DNA from: Rhodovulum robiginosum
Lineage (GTDB): Bacteria > Pseudomonadota > Alphaproteobacteria > Rhodobacterales > Rhodobacteraceae
Length of the DNA stretch: 64,000 nucleotides
Assembly: GCF_003944755.1 (NCBI RefSeq)
Contig: NZ_RWGU01000051.1
Location: forward strand, 248,001-312,000
Direction: 5' to 3'
Shown: one piece after another, positions 1-9,020 of the stretch
How the letters are laid out: every line of letters begins with the position of its first letter
Position numbering within the stretch: the stretch's first letter is position 1
Position numbers and translations under genes: made by a program
Notes under the pieces: generated by a model
Seen by the model: the letters and a program-made list of their open reading frames with translations, nothing else
Told to the model about the DNA's origin: nothing
Databases searched by the model: none

Positions 1-698
1 AGCCGCCCCATCTCGGTGTCGCCCGCGGGAAGCTGGGCATCGGGGATCGGTGCCGGCTCGGCGCCGACCGCGCCCATGTGCCGTGCGAGGATGGCCACCG
101 GTCGCATCATCCGCCGGATGGTGACATAGCCGACGAGGGCCAATGTCAGCGTCACCGCCGCATTGAACGCGAGCAGCGCGCGCACGGTGCGCCGACGGTC
201 ACGCACCAGGTCGGCGACGTCGAGAACGGTCAGGATCGACCCGACATTTCGCCCCTGGTACAGCAGCGGCGTCATCACGCGCAGGGCCTCGGCGCCGGTG
301 TCCAGTGCGATTGCATCGACGGCCCTGGCCGCCGACACCCCGGCCAGTGCCCCCAGATCGCCGTCGACAGGCGCGCGGCGGGGGTCGCTGGCCGCGAGGA
401 TGCGCCCGCCCCCGTCGGCCACAACGGTCAGGACCATGCGTTGATGATCGGCGGCCCGGCTGGCCCGGTCGAGCGTGTCGTAGATTTCCCAGACATCCTT
501 GCGCAGGACGGACGGGCCAAGCGCCACCGACAGGCCATCGACATGCAGCCGGACGATCTCTCTCAGCCGGGCCTCCTGGCCGCGCTTGAGTTCCGCCAGC
601 ACCTGCTGCGATGCCACCAGCCCGGCCAGCACCATCAGCACGGCCACAACGGCCGGAACCCGAATGGCCAGCGGCACGCGCCGCAGCGCCCGGATCAT
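1..698 (-). CDS. Sensor histidine kinase, N-terminal part (cut by window edge)
   Basis: The first 232 residues of a membrane sensor kinase are visible; the kinase core lies beyond base 1. One transmembrane segment (about residues 12-32), a periplasmic sensing region of about 135 residues and a second transmembrane segment (about residues 172-192) are followed by a HAMP-like linker (motif IRRMMRPVAILARHMGAVG). The ATG at 698 overlaps the TGA of the upstream binding-protein gene (ATGA), so the two are translationally coupled. That coupling suggests the kinase reads the binding protein. It may control the divergent tctCBA transporter, by analogy with TctE; this is inference. No response regulator is visible because the window ends. 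Confidence 0.85.
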   Translation of the reverse strand, partial: MIRALRRVPLAIRVPAVVAVLMVLAGLVASQQVLAELKRGQEARLREIVRLHVDGLSVALGPSVLRKDVWEIYDTLDRASRAADHQRMVLTVVADGGGRILAASDPRRAPVDGDLGALAGVSAARAVDAIALDTGAEALRVMTPLLYQGRNVGSILTVLDVADLVRDRRRTVRALLAFNAAVTLTLALVGYVTIRRMMRPVAILARHMGAVGAEPAPIPDAQLPAGDTEMGR

Positions 699-1555
699 CG
701 CAAACGCTCCACATCGCGCATTCGCACCGCGATGCCCTCGAAAAGCGCATCATCGCCCTCGGCAAAGCCGTCCAGGTGCAGCAGACGCAGCGTGGCCGGC
801 CCGTGCTCGAACTCGGGAAAGGCGCGCAGCACCTCGGCAAAGCGGGTCGTGGCCGGCTCGTTCGCCCTGTCGGCGCGGATCGCGAAGGGCGGAAAGCCCA
901 GCCATTCGGACTTGGCCACGACCCGCGTCGCGCCGGTCAGGCCCGGCTCGACTTCGGCGAGGATTTCCCAGACATAGCCGTCCACGCTGCCCGAGCGGGT
1001 CAGGCCGCTGGCCACGGCGCGCACCACGTTGCGATGCCCGTAGGTAAAGATCGTGCGGTCGAAAAAGTCCTCTGGCGTGCGGCCCAGGCGCACCAGGTCG
1101 GAGGCGGTGACCAGCCAGCCGGAATTGCTGTCGGGGTCCGAAAACGCATGGCTGCCGCCTTCGAGTTCGGCAAGACCGGCGGCCGTGTCGCCCTTCGCTG
1201 CGATCAGATAGGACCGGTAGAGCGGCCGGCCACGCCAGACCGGTACACCGACAAGGTGCAGTTGATCGGCATGCTGGAGATAGGGATAGCCGCAGATCCA
1301 CGCCGCATCGACGGTGCCGTTCAGCAGCAACCCCGTGAGTTCTTGGTAGGTGCGCCGCTGCACCAGTTCGATCGGTCGGCCCATGGCCAGATGGAAGGTC
1401 GACTGCAACTTCTCGATGACGAGGGCATCGTTGTCGAGAAAGACAGGCGTCAGACCCAGGCGAAAGGTCGTGCCTGTTGCCCGCCCCGGCCGCGGCAGCG
1501 CGCATGCGGCGGCGGCCGCAACGAACCTGCGCCTGTCGAATGTGATCGGACCCAT
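695..1555 (-). CDS. PhnD-like periplasmic phosphate/phosphonate-type substrate-binding protein
   Basis: A 286-residue protein with an N-terminal twin-arginine-like export signal (RRRF near residue 8, then an Ala-rich stretch). The mature part resembles PhnD/SsuA-type binding proteins: a two-lobe protein with an early TPVFLDND segment, a GTVDAAWICGYPY hinge segment and the SDPDSNSGW motif. ATG 1555 is chosen for the GGGGAGGAAGA ribosome site just upstream; the open frame extends further 5' but those residues look like antisense of tctC. The gene overlaps the sensor kinase gene by ATGA and has no ABC permease or ATPase beside it. It is therefore more likely a periplasmic sensor component than a transport receptor (inference). 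Ligand unknown. Confidence 0.85.
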   Translation of the reverse strand: MGPITFDRRRFVAAAAACALPRPGRATGTTFRLGLTPVFLDNDALVIEKLQSTFHLAMGRPIELVQRRTYQELTGLLLNGTVDAAWICGYPYLQHADQLHLVGVPVWRGRPLYRSYLIAAKGDTAAGLAELEGGSHAFSDPDSNSGWLVTASDLVRLGRTPEDFFDRTIFTYGHRNVVRAVASGLTRSGSVDGYVWEILAEVEPGLTGATRVVAKSEWLGFPPFAIRADRANEPATTRFAEVLRAFPEFEHGPATLRLLHLDGFAEGDDALFEGIAVRMRDVERLR

Positions 1556-1795
1556 TCTTCCTCCCCGGGGCGATGGTACGTCGACGGGCGGCGTTCTGAC
1601 AATCTTCTGCAAGGGGCCGTCGCAGGATCGATGTGTTACCGTCCGCCTTTCTTTCGTTGACAAGTCGGTGACGGAAGCGTTCGCTGGATTGGTTCCAATT
1701 CGCAACGGGGGAGGCCGCAAAACGCGGTCGAGAGTGCGGGGAACCCGGGTGGGACGCGCAAACGGGCGGGCCCGCCCAGCAAAAGGAGGAGAGAC
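1556..1795. promoter_or_regulatory. Divergent intergenic region between the sensor pair and tctCBA
   Basis: This 240-bp spacer must hold promoters for both directions. A TTGACA hexamer lies at 1657-1662 reading toward tctC, but no good -10 follows at 17 bp. An inverted repeat ATTGG-TT-CCAAT lies at 1688-1699 and could be a regulator site. Both assignments are tentative. Confidence 0.35.
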
Positions 1796-2785
1796 ATGAG
1801 CTTTACAGCGATCCGCGGCCTGATTGCGGCCGGTCTTGTAGGCGTGGTGGCCGTTGCGGCCAACGCCCAGGATTACAGTTTTGAAAATCCCGAGTGCATC
1901 GCGCCGGCCAATCCGGGGGGCGGCTGGGACTTTACCTGCCGCCAGGTCGGCAAGTCGCTGCAGGATCTCGGCCTGATCGACCAGACCATGCAGGTGGTGA
2001 ACCTTGCCGGCGGCGGCGGCGGCGTGGCCTTCGCAGAGGTCGTGAACAAGCGGGGTGACGACAATGACCTGATCGTCGCGGCCTCGTCGGCGACCGCGAC
2101 CCGGCTCGCGCAGGGTGCCTATCCGGGCAACACCATGGATCAGGTGCGCTGGCTGGCCTCCATCGGCGCCGATTACGGCGTGATCGCGGTCGCCTCGGAC
2201 AGCGAAATCGACACGCTGCCCCAGCTGCTGGACCAGATCAAGTCGGACCCGACCACGATTTCGATCGCGGGCGGCTCGGCCGTGGGCGGCTGGGATCACC
2301 TCAAGGTGCTGATCGCGGCGAATACCTATGGCATCGAGGACGTGCGCTCGGTCAAGTACATCGCCTTCGACGGCGGCGGCGAGGCGGTCACGCAGTTGCT
2401 GGCGGGGTCCGTGCAGGCCTTCACCGGCGATATCTCCGAGGCCAAGGGCTTTGTCGACAGCGGCGACATCAAGGTGATCGCCGTGCTGTCGCCCGAACGC
2501 CTGGGCGGCGAATTCTCCGACTTTCCGACGGCCAGAGAGCAGGGCATCGACGCCATCGGCGCCAACTGGCGGGGTTTCTACGCGCCGGGCGGCATGTCGG
2601 ACGACGCCTATGACGCGTGGGTGGCCAAGATCGCCGATCTCTACGCCTCGGACGAATGGAAAGCGGTGATGGACGCCAACGGCCTCGCGCCGCTCGACCT
2701 CCAGGGTGCCGAGTTCCAGCAGTTCGTGGCCGAGTCGGTGGCCAAGATCCAGGACATCTCGCGCGAGATCGGCATCATCAAGTAA
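1796..2785 (+). CDS. tctC: Tripartite tricarboxylate transporter substrate-binding protein (TctC family)
   Basis: A 329-residue periplasmic receptor of the TTT family, which captures (tri)carboxylates and delivers them to the TctA/TctB membrane complex. The signal peptide spans about residues 1-24, ending ANA before Gln25. The mature protein shows TctC-family features, including APANPGGGWDF near the N-terminus and an AGGSAVGGWDHL segment mid-protein. AAAAGGAGGAGAG precedes the ATG. It is first in the tctCBA operon, as usual. A GC-rich region able to form a hairpin lies in the 100-bp gap before tctB and may let the receptor mRNA accumulate. Exact substrate cannot be read from sequence. Confidence 0.93.
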   Translation: MSFTAIRGLIAAGLVGVVAVAANAQDYSFENPECIAPANPGGGWDFTCRQVGKSLQDLGLIDQTMQVVNLAGGGGGVAFAEVVNKRGDDNDLIVAASSATATRLAQGAYPGNTMDQVRWLASIGADYGVIAVASDSEIDTLPQLLDQIKSDPTTISIAGGSAVGGWDHLKVLIAANTYGIEDVRSVKYIAFDGGGEAVTQLLAGSVQAFTGDISEAKGFVDSGDIKVIAVLSPERLGGEFSDFPTAREQGIDAIGANWRGFYAPGGMSDDAYDAWVAKIADLYASDEWKAVMDANGLAPLDLQGAEFQQFVAESVAKIQDISREIGIIK

Positions 2786-2885
2786 GACGGCAACGGCGCC
2801 GGTCGGCAAAGGCCGGCCGGCGGCGCGGGGCCCGTGTCGTTCTGGGTCTGCGCCTGCCTGCCATCCCAGTCGAAGGAGGTCTGCC

Positions 2886-3317
2886 ATGAGCGACCGCATC
2901 TTTGGCCTGTTCGGCGTCTTTCTGGCCATCGGCTTCGCGGTTTCCGCGCTGACGATCGAGGAAAGCTTCCTTTCCGACGCCGTTGGCCCCAAGGCCTTTC
3001 CCCTCATTGTCGCAACCATACTGGGCCTTTCGTCGGCTGTGATCGCCCTGCGTCCCGACCCCGAACCCGCCTGGCCCGCCCTGGGGCGCCTCGTCGAAAT
3101 CGTCGCGGCCGTCGTCGTGATGATCCTCTACGCCGAATTGCTGCCAGTCGCGGGCTTCGTCACCGCTACCGCCTTTGCCGCCGGTTATCTCGCCTGGCGG
3201 CTCGGGTCTGGCCCGGTCGAAGCCGCGCTGACCGGTGTCGGGACCTCGGTCGGCATCTATGTCATTTTCCACCTCGTGCTGGGGCTGTCGCTCGCCCGCG
3301 GCCCCTGGGGCTTTTGA
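2886..3317 (+). CDS. tctB: TctB-family small membrane subunit of the TTT transporter
   Basis: A 143-residue membrane protein with four predicted hydrophobic segments (about residues 5-25, 38-56, 68-100 and 110-135), the usual TctB size and layout. Start at ATG 2886 is supported by GAAGGAGG seven bases upstream; the frame is open further 5' but that part overlaps tctC. It lies between tctC and tctA with a 9-bp gap to tctA and forms the membrane complex with TctA. TctB proteins vary strongly in sequence, so the call rests on position, size and hydrophobicity as much as on residues. Confidence 0.88.
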   Translation: MSDRIFGLFGVFLAIGFAVSALTIEESFLSDAVGPKAFPLIVATILGLSSAVIALRPDPEPAWPALGRLVEIVAAVVVMILYAELLPVAGFVTATAFAAGYLAWRLGSGPVEAALTGVGTSVGIYVIFHLVLGLSLARGPWGF

Positions 3318-3326
3318 GGGTCGGAT

Positions 3327-4865
3327 ATGGAAACCCTCGCATCCCTCGGTGACGGCTTCGCGATCGCTCTGACCTGGCAAAACCTGCTGCTTGCCTTCCT
3401 CGGCTGTTTTCTCGGCACGGTCATGGGGGCGCTGCCGGGCCTCGGCCCCTCGAACGGTGTCGCGATCCTCATTCCGCTCGCCTTCACCCTGGGGCTTGGG
3501 GCGACGCCCTCGCTGATCTTGCTGACCTCGGTCTATTACGGCGCGATGTATGGCGGGCGGATCTCGTCGATCCTGCTGAACATTCCCGGCGACGAACCGG
3601 CCATGATGACCTGCCTCGACGGCCACCCGATGGCGAAAAAGGGCATGGCCGGCGAGGCGCTCTCGCTTTCGGGCATAGCCTCTTTCGTGGGCGCCTTCTT
3701 TGCGACCTGGGGGCTGATCCTGCTGGCGCCGCAACTGGTGAAGATCGCACTGCTGTTCGGGCCGGCGGAATATTTTGCACTCTTCGCGCTGGCCTTCATG
3801 ACGCTCGGCGGCGTCAGTTCCACCAACCAGGCGAAGTCGGCCTTCGCGGCGGCGCTTGGGCTGGGCCTCGCCACCATCGGGGTCGACACCCAGACCGGCG
3901 TGCCGCGCTTTACCTTCGGCGAGGTCCATCTCTATGACGGGCTCGATTTCCTGGTTGCGATCGTCGGGCTTTTCGCGCTCAGCGAGGTCTTCATCTTTCT
4001 CGAACACCGCCACGGCGGTTCGGAAACCGAGGGGCGCAAGCTGGAGATCGGGCGGCTCTATCCGCCGCTTTCGATGATCAAGAGCTGTATTCCCACCATG
4101 CTGCGCACCTCTTTCCTGGGGTTCCTCGCGGGCGTGCTTCCGGGGGCGGGGGCCTCGCTGGGGTCGTTCATTTCCTATTCGATGGAAAAGCGGCTGGTGG
4201 ACAAGGAGGGCACCTTCGGCACCGGAGATCCGCGCGGCGTGGCCGCCCCGGAGGCGGGCAACAACGCGGCCGCCGGGGGCGCCCTGGTGCCGATGCTGGC
4301 GCTCGGCGTGCCGGGGTCGGGGACAACGGCTGTGCTTCTGGCCGTGCTGCTGGCGCTGAACATCACGCCCGGGCCGCTTTTGTTCACCCAGAATCCCGAC
4401 GTGGTCTGGGGCCTGATCGCGGCGCTATTCATCGCCAACTTCATGCTGCTGGCGATGAACATCCCGATGGTCGGGCTGTTCACGCGCGTGCTGATGATCC
4501 CCTCGCGCGTTCTGATGCCCATTGTGGCGATGGTCAGCTTCGTGGGTATCTACGGCATCTCGGGGTCCAGTTTCGATCTGTTGGTCATGATCGGCTTCGG
4601 GGTGATGGGCTGGGCATTGCGCAAGCTCGACGTGCCGCTCGTGCCGATCATCCTCGGCACGCTGCTGGGCAACGCGATGGAGAACAACCTGCGCCGGGCG
4701 ATCACCATCGACAACGGCAACTGGTGGACGCTGGTCGACAGCCCGCTTGCCATCGGGCTTTGGACAATCGCCCTGATCGGGTTCGTCCTGCCGCTGATCG
4801 TCGGCCGCAGGGTCAAGGCCCGGATGCACAAGCGCCGCGACGAAGAGGGTGCAATCAGCGACTGA
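3327..4865 (+). CDS. tctA: TctA-family large permease subunit of the TTT transporter
   Basis: A 512-residue polytopic inner-membrane permease of full family length. The two inverted-repeat halves show the paired glycine motifs: GALPGLGPSNG near residue 32 and GVLPGAGASLGSF near residue 266. A conserved APEAGNNAAAGGALVPML segment follows the second. It couples ion movement to uptake of the substrate bound by TctC. It is last in tctCBA; 258 bp without a recognisable gene follow before the next CDS. Function of the complex is secure at family level; the carried carboxylate is not known. Confidence 0.95.
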   Translation: METLASLGDGFAIALTWQNLLLAFLGCFLGTVMGALPGLGPSNGVAILIPLAFTLGLGATPSLILLTSVYYGAMYGGRISSILLNIPGDEPAMMTCLDGHPMAKKGMAGEALSLSGIASFVGAFFATWGLILLAPQLVKIALLFGPAEYFALFALAFMTLGGVSSTNQAKSAFAAALGLGLATIGVDTQTGVPRFTFGEVHLYDGLDFLVAIVGLFALSEVFIFLEHRHGGSETEGRKLEIGRLYPPLSMIKSCIPTMLRTSFLGFLAGVLPGAGASLGSFISYSMEKRLVDKEGTFGTGDPRGVAAPEAGNNAAAGGALVPMLALGVPGSGTTAVLLAVLLALNITPGPLLFTQNPDVVWGLIAALFIANFMLLAMNIPMVGLFTRVLMIPSRVLMPIVAMVSFVGIYGISGSSFDLLVMIGFGVMGWALRKLDVPLVPIILGTLLGNAMENNLRRAITIDNGNWWTLVDSPLAIGLWTIALIGFVLPLIVGRRVKARMHKRRDEEGAISD

Positions 4866-5123
4866 CGAAAGACACAAGGGGCGGGCGGTACGCACATCGG
4901 CCCGCCCGCGCCTGGCGCGGCATTCCTGGTCGTCCCGAGATTGCGGACATGCAAAGGGCCAGCTTTCCCCGCCATGTCCCGGGCCCGGGCGCGCGTCATG
5001 GACGAGGGGCGCGCGAGGGCAGGCCGGCGCCAGACGCCACAATTCCCCGCGCGCGCCCCGGTTTGTGGTAGACTCGCGCATCGCCGGCACCAACGCCTGC
5101 GCGTTCCCGGGAGGACCAGACAA

Positions 5124-5603
5124 ATGATTGGACACCGTTTCCTTGCTGCCGCCTGTTTCATGGCCGCAGGCACCGCCGCCGTTTCGGGCGAGATCACGTC
5201 GGACGGCACGGGTATGGGCAAGTCGATGAGCACGCCGCATCAGGTGTCCGAAAACCACATGCTGATGCAGTTGCACACCGCGTATTCGGAGTTCTCCTTT
5301 GATGCAGCCAACCATCCGATGACCGGGATGAGCGGCCCCTGCTTCGGCGCGGTCGAAGTGAATGCGGGCGCGGTCTCGGGCGGCGGCAAATGCCTTTACA
5401 CCGATGCCGACGGCGACCTGGTGACGATGGACTGGATGGCCGGCGGAATGAATGCCGACGGTGCGATGACCGGCACCTGGACCGTCTCTGGCGGCACCGG
5501 CAAATGGACGGAGGCGACGGGCGAGGGGACGTTCGCATCGCTTACCGATCCCGCGACCGGAGAGAGCACCAACAGCGTGTCCGGTACGGTCATGATGCCC
5601 TGA
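5124..5603 (+). CDS. Small secreted protein of unknown function
   Basis: A 159-residue protein with a signal peptide of about 21 residues (MIGHRFLAAACFMAAGTAAV). The mature part is rich in Gly, Thr and Met, with two cysteines in its middle (SGPCFG and GKCLYTD) that could form a disulfide. A repeated pattern of short strands follows (DGDLVTMDW, GTWTVSGGTGKWTEATGEGTF), suggesting a small beta-barrel or beta-sandwich. ATG 5124 follows GGGAGGACC. It stands alone between the tct operon and a convergent RidA gene. I do not recognise a characterised family. Confidence 0.7.
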   Translation: MIGHRFLAAACFMAAGTAAVSGEITSDGTGMGKSMSTPHQVSENHMLMQLHTAYSEFSFDAANHPMTGMSGPCFGAVEVNAGAVSGGGKCLYTDADGDLVTMDWMAGGMNADGAMTGTWTVSGGTGKWTEATGEGTFASLTDPATGESTNSVSGTVMMP

Positions 5604-5835
5604 GGTGGCGCGGCGGGGGCCAGATGGCGAGATCATCACGACCGACGGCACTCACCCCAGGGCGCCGCGACCGGCGGCATGCCTCTCAAAAGGGTGGCTC
5701 AGGCACTGGCCCCGGTTGAACATGGTGATTGGCTCAGCGGCGTTTCCCGCGGTCTGGTTGACAGGCTAGAAGACCGAGACGTGGAGCGTGTCCCTGGTGT
5801 CCCGATCCACGTCCGGTTGGTGCGCCGGCCGTGCG

Positions 5836-6174
5836 TCAACAGGCTGCGGTAACGATGATCTCGACCCTGAGGTCCGGCCGTGCCAGTTTCGCCTCGCCGC
5901 AGGCGCGCGCCGGGGCATGACCCTCGGGCACCCAGGCATCCCAGACCGTGTTCATTTCCTCGAAATCGGCCATGTCGGACAGCCAGATGATCGCCTGCAA
6001 AATCCGGTCGCGGGACGAGCCGGCCTTTTCGAGCAGCGCATCGACGCGGGCCAGGCAGTCGCGCGTCTGCTCGGCCACCGTCGCGCCGTCGCCGACCTGG
6101 CCGCAGAGATAGGCAACCCCGCCGTGTTTCACGATTTTGCTCATCCGGGTTCCGGTTTCGAGTCGTTCGATCAT
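5836..6174 (-). CDS. RidA family protein (reactive imine/enamine deaminase)
   Basis: A 112-residue RidA/YjgF-type protein. RidA enzymes hydrolyse the 2-imino or enamino acids released by amino-acid oxidases and PLP enzymes to ketoacids plus ammonia. Seen here: the VAYLCGQVG segment, and the C-terminal LRVEIIVTA segment containing the family's conserved substrate-binding Arg. ATG 6174 is preferred over upstream codons because AAGGGGAAAG lies just before it. It is the last gene of the operon, 10 bp after the FAD dehydrogenase subunit. That position fits clearing the imine product of the upstream dehydrogenase. Confidence 0.9.
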   Translation of the reverse strand: MIERLETGTRMSKIVKHGGVAYLCGQVGDGATVAEQTRDCLARVDALLEKAGSSRDRILQAIIWLSDMADFEEMNTVWDAWVPEGHAPARACGEAKLARPDLRVEIIVTAAC

Positions 6175-6184
6175 GTCTTTCCCC

Positions 6185-7579
6185 TTATTCGGCCGCGTCA
6201 TGACGGGTGTCCTGCATCGCGGCCAGCTCGCCCAATGTCACCGGCTTCAACGGTGGACGTATGCGGTAATAGCCGGTCTCGTCAGGTGTCTGCCCGGTCG
6301 CCTCGGCAAGCAACCCGGTCACCGTGAGACCGCAATACCGCCCCTGGCAGGGTCCCATGCCGGGCCGGCCGAAGGCCTTGGCCTGGTTCGGGCCCAGGCA
6401 GCCGAGTTTCGCGTAGCCCCGGATCTCGCCGGCGGTCACCTCTTCGCAGCGGCAGACGATCGTGGCGTCCGCCGGGGCAAGGGCCTCGGCACAAGGCGGA
6501 TAGGCGGCGTCGAGGAATGGACGCGCGGCAAGCTCGCGCGCCTGCCTGCGCAGCAGCGGCACCGCCACCGCGTCGCGGTCCGCCGGCGAGAGCATGCCCA
6601 GATCGGACGCCACCCCGAGCGCCGCGAGGCGTCCGGCGATCTCGGCCGCCTGCGCGCCGCCGATCCCGGCCCCGTCGCCGGCGATCAAAACGCCGTCGAC
6701 ATCGGTCGCGCCCCATTTGTCCAGAACCGGCGCAAAGCAATGCTGCACCGCATCCCAGCGATGGCTGACGCCGATCGACCGGGCCGCCTGCGTGTTCGGC
6801 ACGACGCCGTGATGCAACAGAACAGTGTCGCAGCCGATCCGGTGCGCCTTGCCGCCGCTGCGAAAGCTGACAGCCTCGGCGCTGCCGTCACCCTCGATGG
6901 CAAGCGCCGTGGCCCCGGTAAATCGCGGGACCCGTGCCCGCACGATTTCCGACAGCAGGCCCAAGCCCTTCGAGAGATAGGGCCAACCGCGCAGTGCGCC
7001 CCCGGCATGTCGCATCGCAGACAGCAGGGCGCCTCGGGACTGGGTTTCGACCAGCGCCAGCGGCGGTGTGCCCGCCCGCACCATCTGCGCGGCGATCAGG
7101 TAAAGCAGGGGACCGGCGCCCACCAGAACCGCGCGCCGGGCCAGAACGCCCGACTGTTTCAGCAAGATCTGCGCGGCGCCGGCGGACATGACGCCCGGCA
7201 GCGTCCAGCCCGGCAGCGGCATCGGGCGTTCCAGCGCACCGGTGGCAAGCAAGATCCGCGACCCCGACACCTGCCCGCCCCGGCCGTTCCGCGTGTAGCT
7301 GACGCGGAACCCGTTTTCGATGGCCCAGACAACGGCGCCGCCAAGATGCGTTACCCGGTCGTGGCGCAGCCCTGCGGTGAGTGTCGCGCCATGGCTGAAA
7401 TCCGCCCCCAGGATCGTGCCCCGGCGTGGCGCGGCGCGGTCCACGTCGCGGTAGATCTGCCCGCCGGGGCGCGGTTGTTCGTCCAGAAGCGTGACGCTCA
7501 GCCCATATTCCGCCGCTGTCGCGGCGGCGGCCATGCCGGCCGGTCCGGCGCCGATGACGATCAGGTCACTTTGCGCCAT
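6185..7579 (-). CDS. FAD/NAD(P)-binding oxidoreductase subunit, HcnB/opine-dehydrogenase alpha type
   Basis: A 464-residue flavoprotein: FAD dinucleotide fold at the start ([12 protein letters not shown]), a second GG-rich motif ([13 protein letters not shown]) and a central NAD-type fold. The C-terminal BFD-like iron-sulfur region carries Cys residues in CRCEEV and GPCQGRYCG. This architecture matches the large subunit of HCN synthase, octopine/nopaline oxidase and D-hydroxyproline dehydrogenase complexes. ATG 7579 is chosen for the AGGAGG nine bases upstream; it overlaps the end of the 2Fe-2S gene by 14 bp. It should pass electrons from the DAO-type subunit to the respiratory chain. The operon suggests an amino-acid or opine substrate rather than cyanide production. 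Confidence 0.88.
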   Translation of the reverse strand: MAQSDLIVIGAGPAGMAAAATAAEYGLSVTLLDEQPRPGGQIYRDVDRAAPRRGTILGADFSHGATLTAGLRHDRVTHLGGAVVWAIENGFRVSYTRNGRGGQVSGSRILLATGALERPMPLPGWTLPGVMSAGAAQILLKQSGVLARRAVLVGAGPLLYLIAAQMVRAGTPPLALVETQSRGALLSAMRHAGGALRGWPYLSKGLGLLSEIVRARVPRFTGATALAIEGDGSAEAVSFRSGGKAHRIGCDTVLLHHGVVPNTQAARSIGVSHRWDAVQHCFAPVLDKWGATDVDGVLIAGDGAGIGGAQAAEIAGRLAALGVASDLGMLSPADRDAVAVPLLRRQARELAARPFLDAAYPPCAEALAPADATIVCRCEEVTAGEIRGYAKLGCLGPNQAKAFGRPGMGPCQGRYCGLTVTGLLAEATGQTPDETGYYRIRPPLKPVTLGELAAMQDTRHDAAE

Positions 7580-7874
7580 CCGCACGACCCTCCTCATGCG
7601 GGCGGAAGATCTCCAGCCCCTCGGTCACCTCCACCATGCAGGCCTGCCGCACCACGCCGTCGATCTCGACGAGGCAGTCGAAACAGGCCCCCATCATGCA
7701 AAAGGGCGCACGCGGGGCGCCTGAAACCGGGGTGTGACGGAAGACCCGGACGCCCGCGGCCAGCAAGGCGGCGGCCAGGTTCGCGCCCTCGGGCAGGTCG
7801 AGCGGCGCGCCCTCGAAGCGGACCGGGACGCGGGGCGCCTCTTCGAGGTCAAGAAACGGCGAAGCGGTGTTCAC
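7566..7874 (-). CDS. Small (2Fe-2S)-binding subunit, HcnA type
   Basis: A 102-residue ferredoxin-like subunit. The plant-type [2Fe-2S] cysteines appear as CMMGACFDC followed by a later Cys in VRQACMVEV. The start is a GTG at 7874, chosen because GGAGG sits six bases upstream; upstream ATG codons lie inside the preceding gene and give unrelated residues. It overlaps the DAO-like gene by 26 bp and the next gene by 14 bp, so all three subunits should be made together. HcnA-type subunits connect the catalytic flavoprotein to the HcnB-type subunit. Confidence 0.88.
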   Translation of the reverse strand: MNTASPFLDLEEAPRVPVRFEGAPLDLPEGANLAAALLAAGVRVFRHTPVSGAPRAPFCMMGACFDCLVEIDGVVRQACMVEVTEGLEIFRPHEEGRADGAK

Positions 7875-8949
7875 TGAATACCTCCAGGTCCGGGGCGGCG
7901 TCCGTCGCTTCCAGCCAATCGGGCAGGTTACGCGCATGCGCGGCGGCCAGCGTGATGCCGCTGTGGCAGGTCACGAGAAAGGCGCCCGGCATGTCGGGGC
8001 TTTCCTGATAGATCGGCAGCCCGTCAGGCGACAGCACGCGCAGCGCCCCCCAACTGCGCACAAGCTGCGCCTTGGCCAGCGCGGGATAGGCGGCGATGGC
8101 CTCGGCGGCGAGGCCGGACAGGCCCGGCTGCGTCACGCGGTCGTCATGGCCGACCTCTTCGTTCGTGGCGCCGATCTGGATGCCGCCCTCGTCCACCTGC
8201 CGCGCGATCAGCGAGGGGCGATTGATCATTTTCGGCAGCTTCTCGGTGATCAGGACCTGCCCGCGCTGCGGCCGCACCGGCGCCTTGAAGCCCAGCCTTG
8301 GGCCCAGCGCGGCGGCGCCAAGCCCTGCGGACAGGACCAGCTTGGCGGCGGCGACGGTCGTGCCGTCGCTGCACCGGATGCGAAACCCGTCGGGCTTTTC
8401 TACATCGGTGACGGTCTTGCCGTTCAGCACCTGCCCGCCCATGCGGCGGACATCGTCGGCCAGCGCCAGCAAAAGCTTGAGCGGGTTCGCGTGCCCGTCC
8501 TGGTGGTGCAGGATTGCGCCGACGACCTTGGGGCCGATATGCGGCTCTTCCTTGCGCAGCGCGTTGTGACCCAGCACCTCAAACGGGTAATCGCCGCCGA
8601 GTTTTTCCTTGAGCACTTTGTATTTCTCGACGGTGGCCTGCAGCGTCTCTTCTGAGAAATGCAGGTCATAGCCGCCCTTTTGCTGCAACGGGACGGCCCG
8701 CCCGGTGTTGTGGCCCAGTTCCTCGGCGAATTCGGCCCAGATGGACGCGGAGTGCTGGCTCCATTGCGCGTAGCGCGGCTGGTTCATGCCCTTGGACTGC
8801 ACCCAGACCAGGCCGAAATTGCCGCGGCTGGCGCGGAACGACCCGTCGTCGCCATCGATCACGGTGACGCGCAGCCCCCGCTTGAGCAGCCCCCACGCCA
8901 CCGAGAGCCCGACGACACCGCCGCCGATGATGGCGTAGTCCGCATCCAT
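7849..8949 (-). CDS. FAD-dependent amino-acid/opine oxidoreductase (DAO family, HcnC type)
   Basis: A 366-residue D-amino-acid-oxidase-fold flavoenzyme. The Rossmann FAD motif IIGGGVVGLSVAWGLLKRG begins near residue 6; the C-terminal half holds the WGALRVLSPDGLPIYQESP and CHSGITLAAAHA segments typical of DAO/glycine-oxidase relatives. It is the catalytic C-N oxidising subunit of the three-part dehydrogenase with the 2Fe-2S and HcnB-like subunits. It lies 71 bp downstream of the TRAP receptor gene, separated by a strong hairpin. Substrate is unknown; a secondary amine, opine or D-amino acid brought in by the TRAP system is the natural guess. Confidence 0.88.
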   Translation of the reverse strand: MDADYAIIGGGVVGLSVAWGLLKRGLRVTVIDGDDGSFRASRGNFGLVWVQSKGMNQPRYAQWSQHSASIWAEFAEELGHNTGRAVPLQQKGGYDLHFSEETLQATVEKYKVLKEKLGGDYPFEVLGHNALRKEEPHIGPKVVGAILHHQDGHANPLKLLLALADDVRRMGGQVLNGKTVTDVEKPDGFRIRCSDGTTVAAAKLVLSAGLGAAALGPRLGFKAPVRPQRGQVLITEKLPKMINRPSLIARQVDEGGIQIGATNEEVGHDDRVTQPGLSGLAAEAIAAYPALAKAQLVRSWGALRVLSPDGLPIYQESPDMPGAFLVTCHSGITLAAAHARNLPDWLEATDAAPDLEVFSEHRFAVS

Positions 8950-8979
8950 CTGACATGTTCCTCCGAAGGGGGCGGTGAC

Positions 8980-9004
8980 GGGCGGGCCCGGTCAGGGCCC
9001 GCCC
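8980..9004 (-). promoter_or_regulatory. Intercistronic GC-rich hairpin downstream of the TRAP receptor gene
   Basis: A perfect 10-bp stem, GGGCGGGCCC (8980-8989) against GGGCCCGCCC (8995-9004), with a 5-nt loop, lies just after the receptor stop codon. No T-run follows on the minus strand, so it looks like a 3'-end stabiliser or partial stop, not a full terminator. It could raise receptor mRNA relative to the dehydrogenase genes. Confidence 0.6.
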
Positions 9005-9020
9005 GCCGGCCGACCGGCGC

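Noticed and set aside
6185-8949. True hydrogen cyanide synthase (hcnABC)
   Set aside because: The subunit set matches, but operon context (TRAP importer, RidA, LysR) fits amino-acid or opine oxidation, and HcnABC-like complexes are mostly of that kind.
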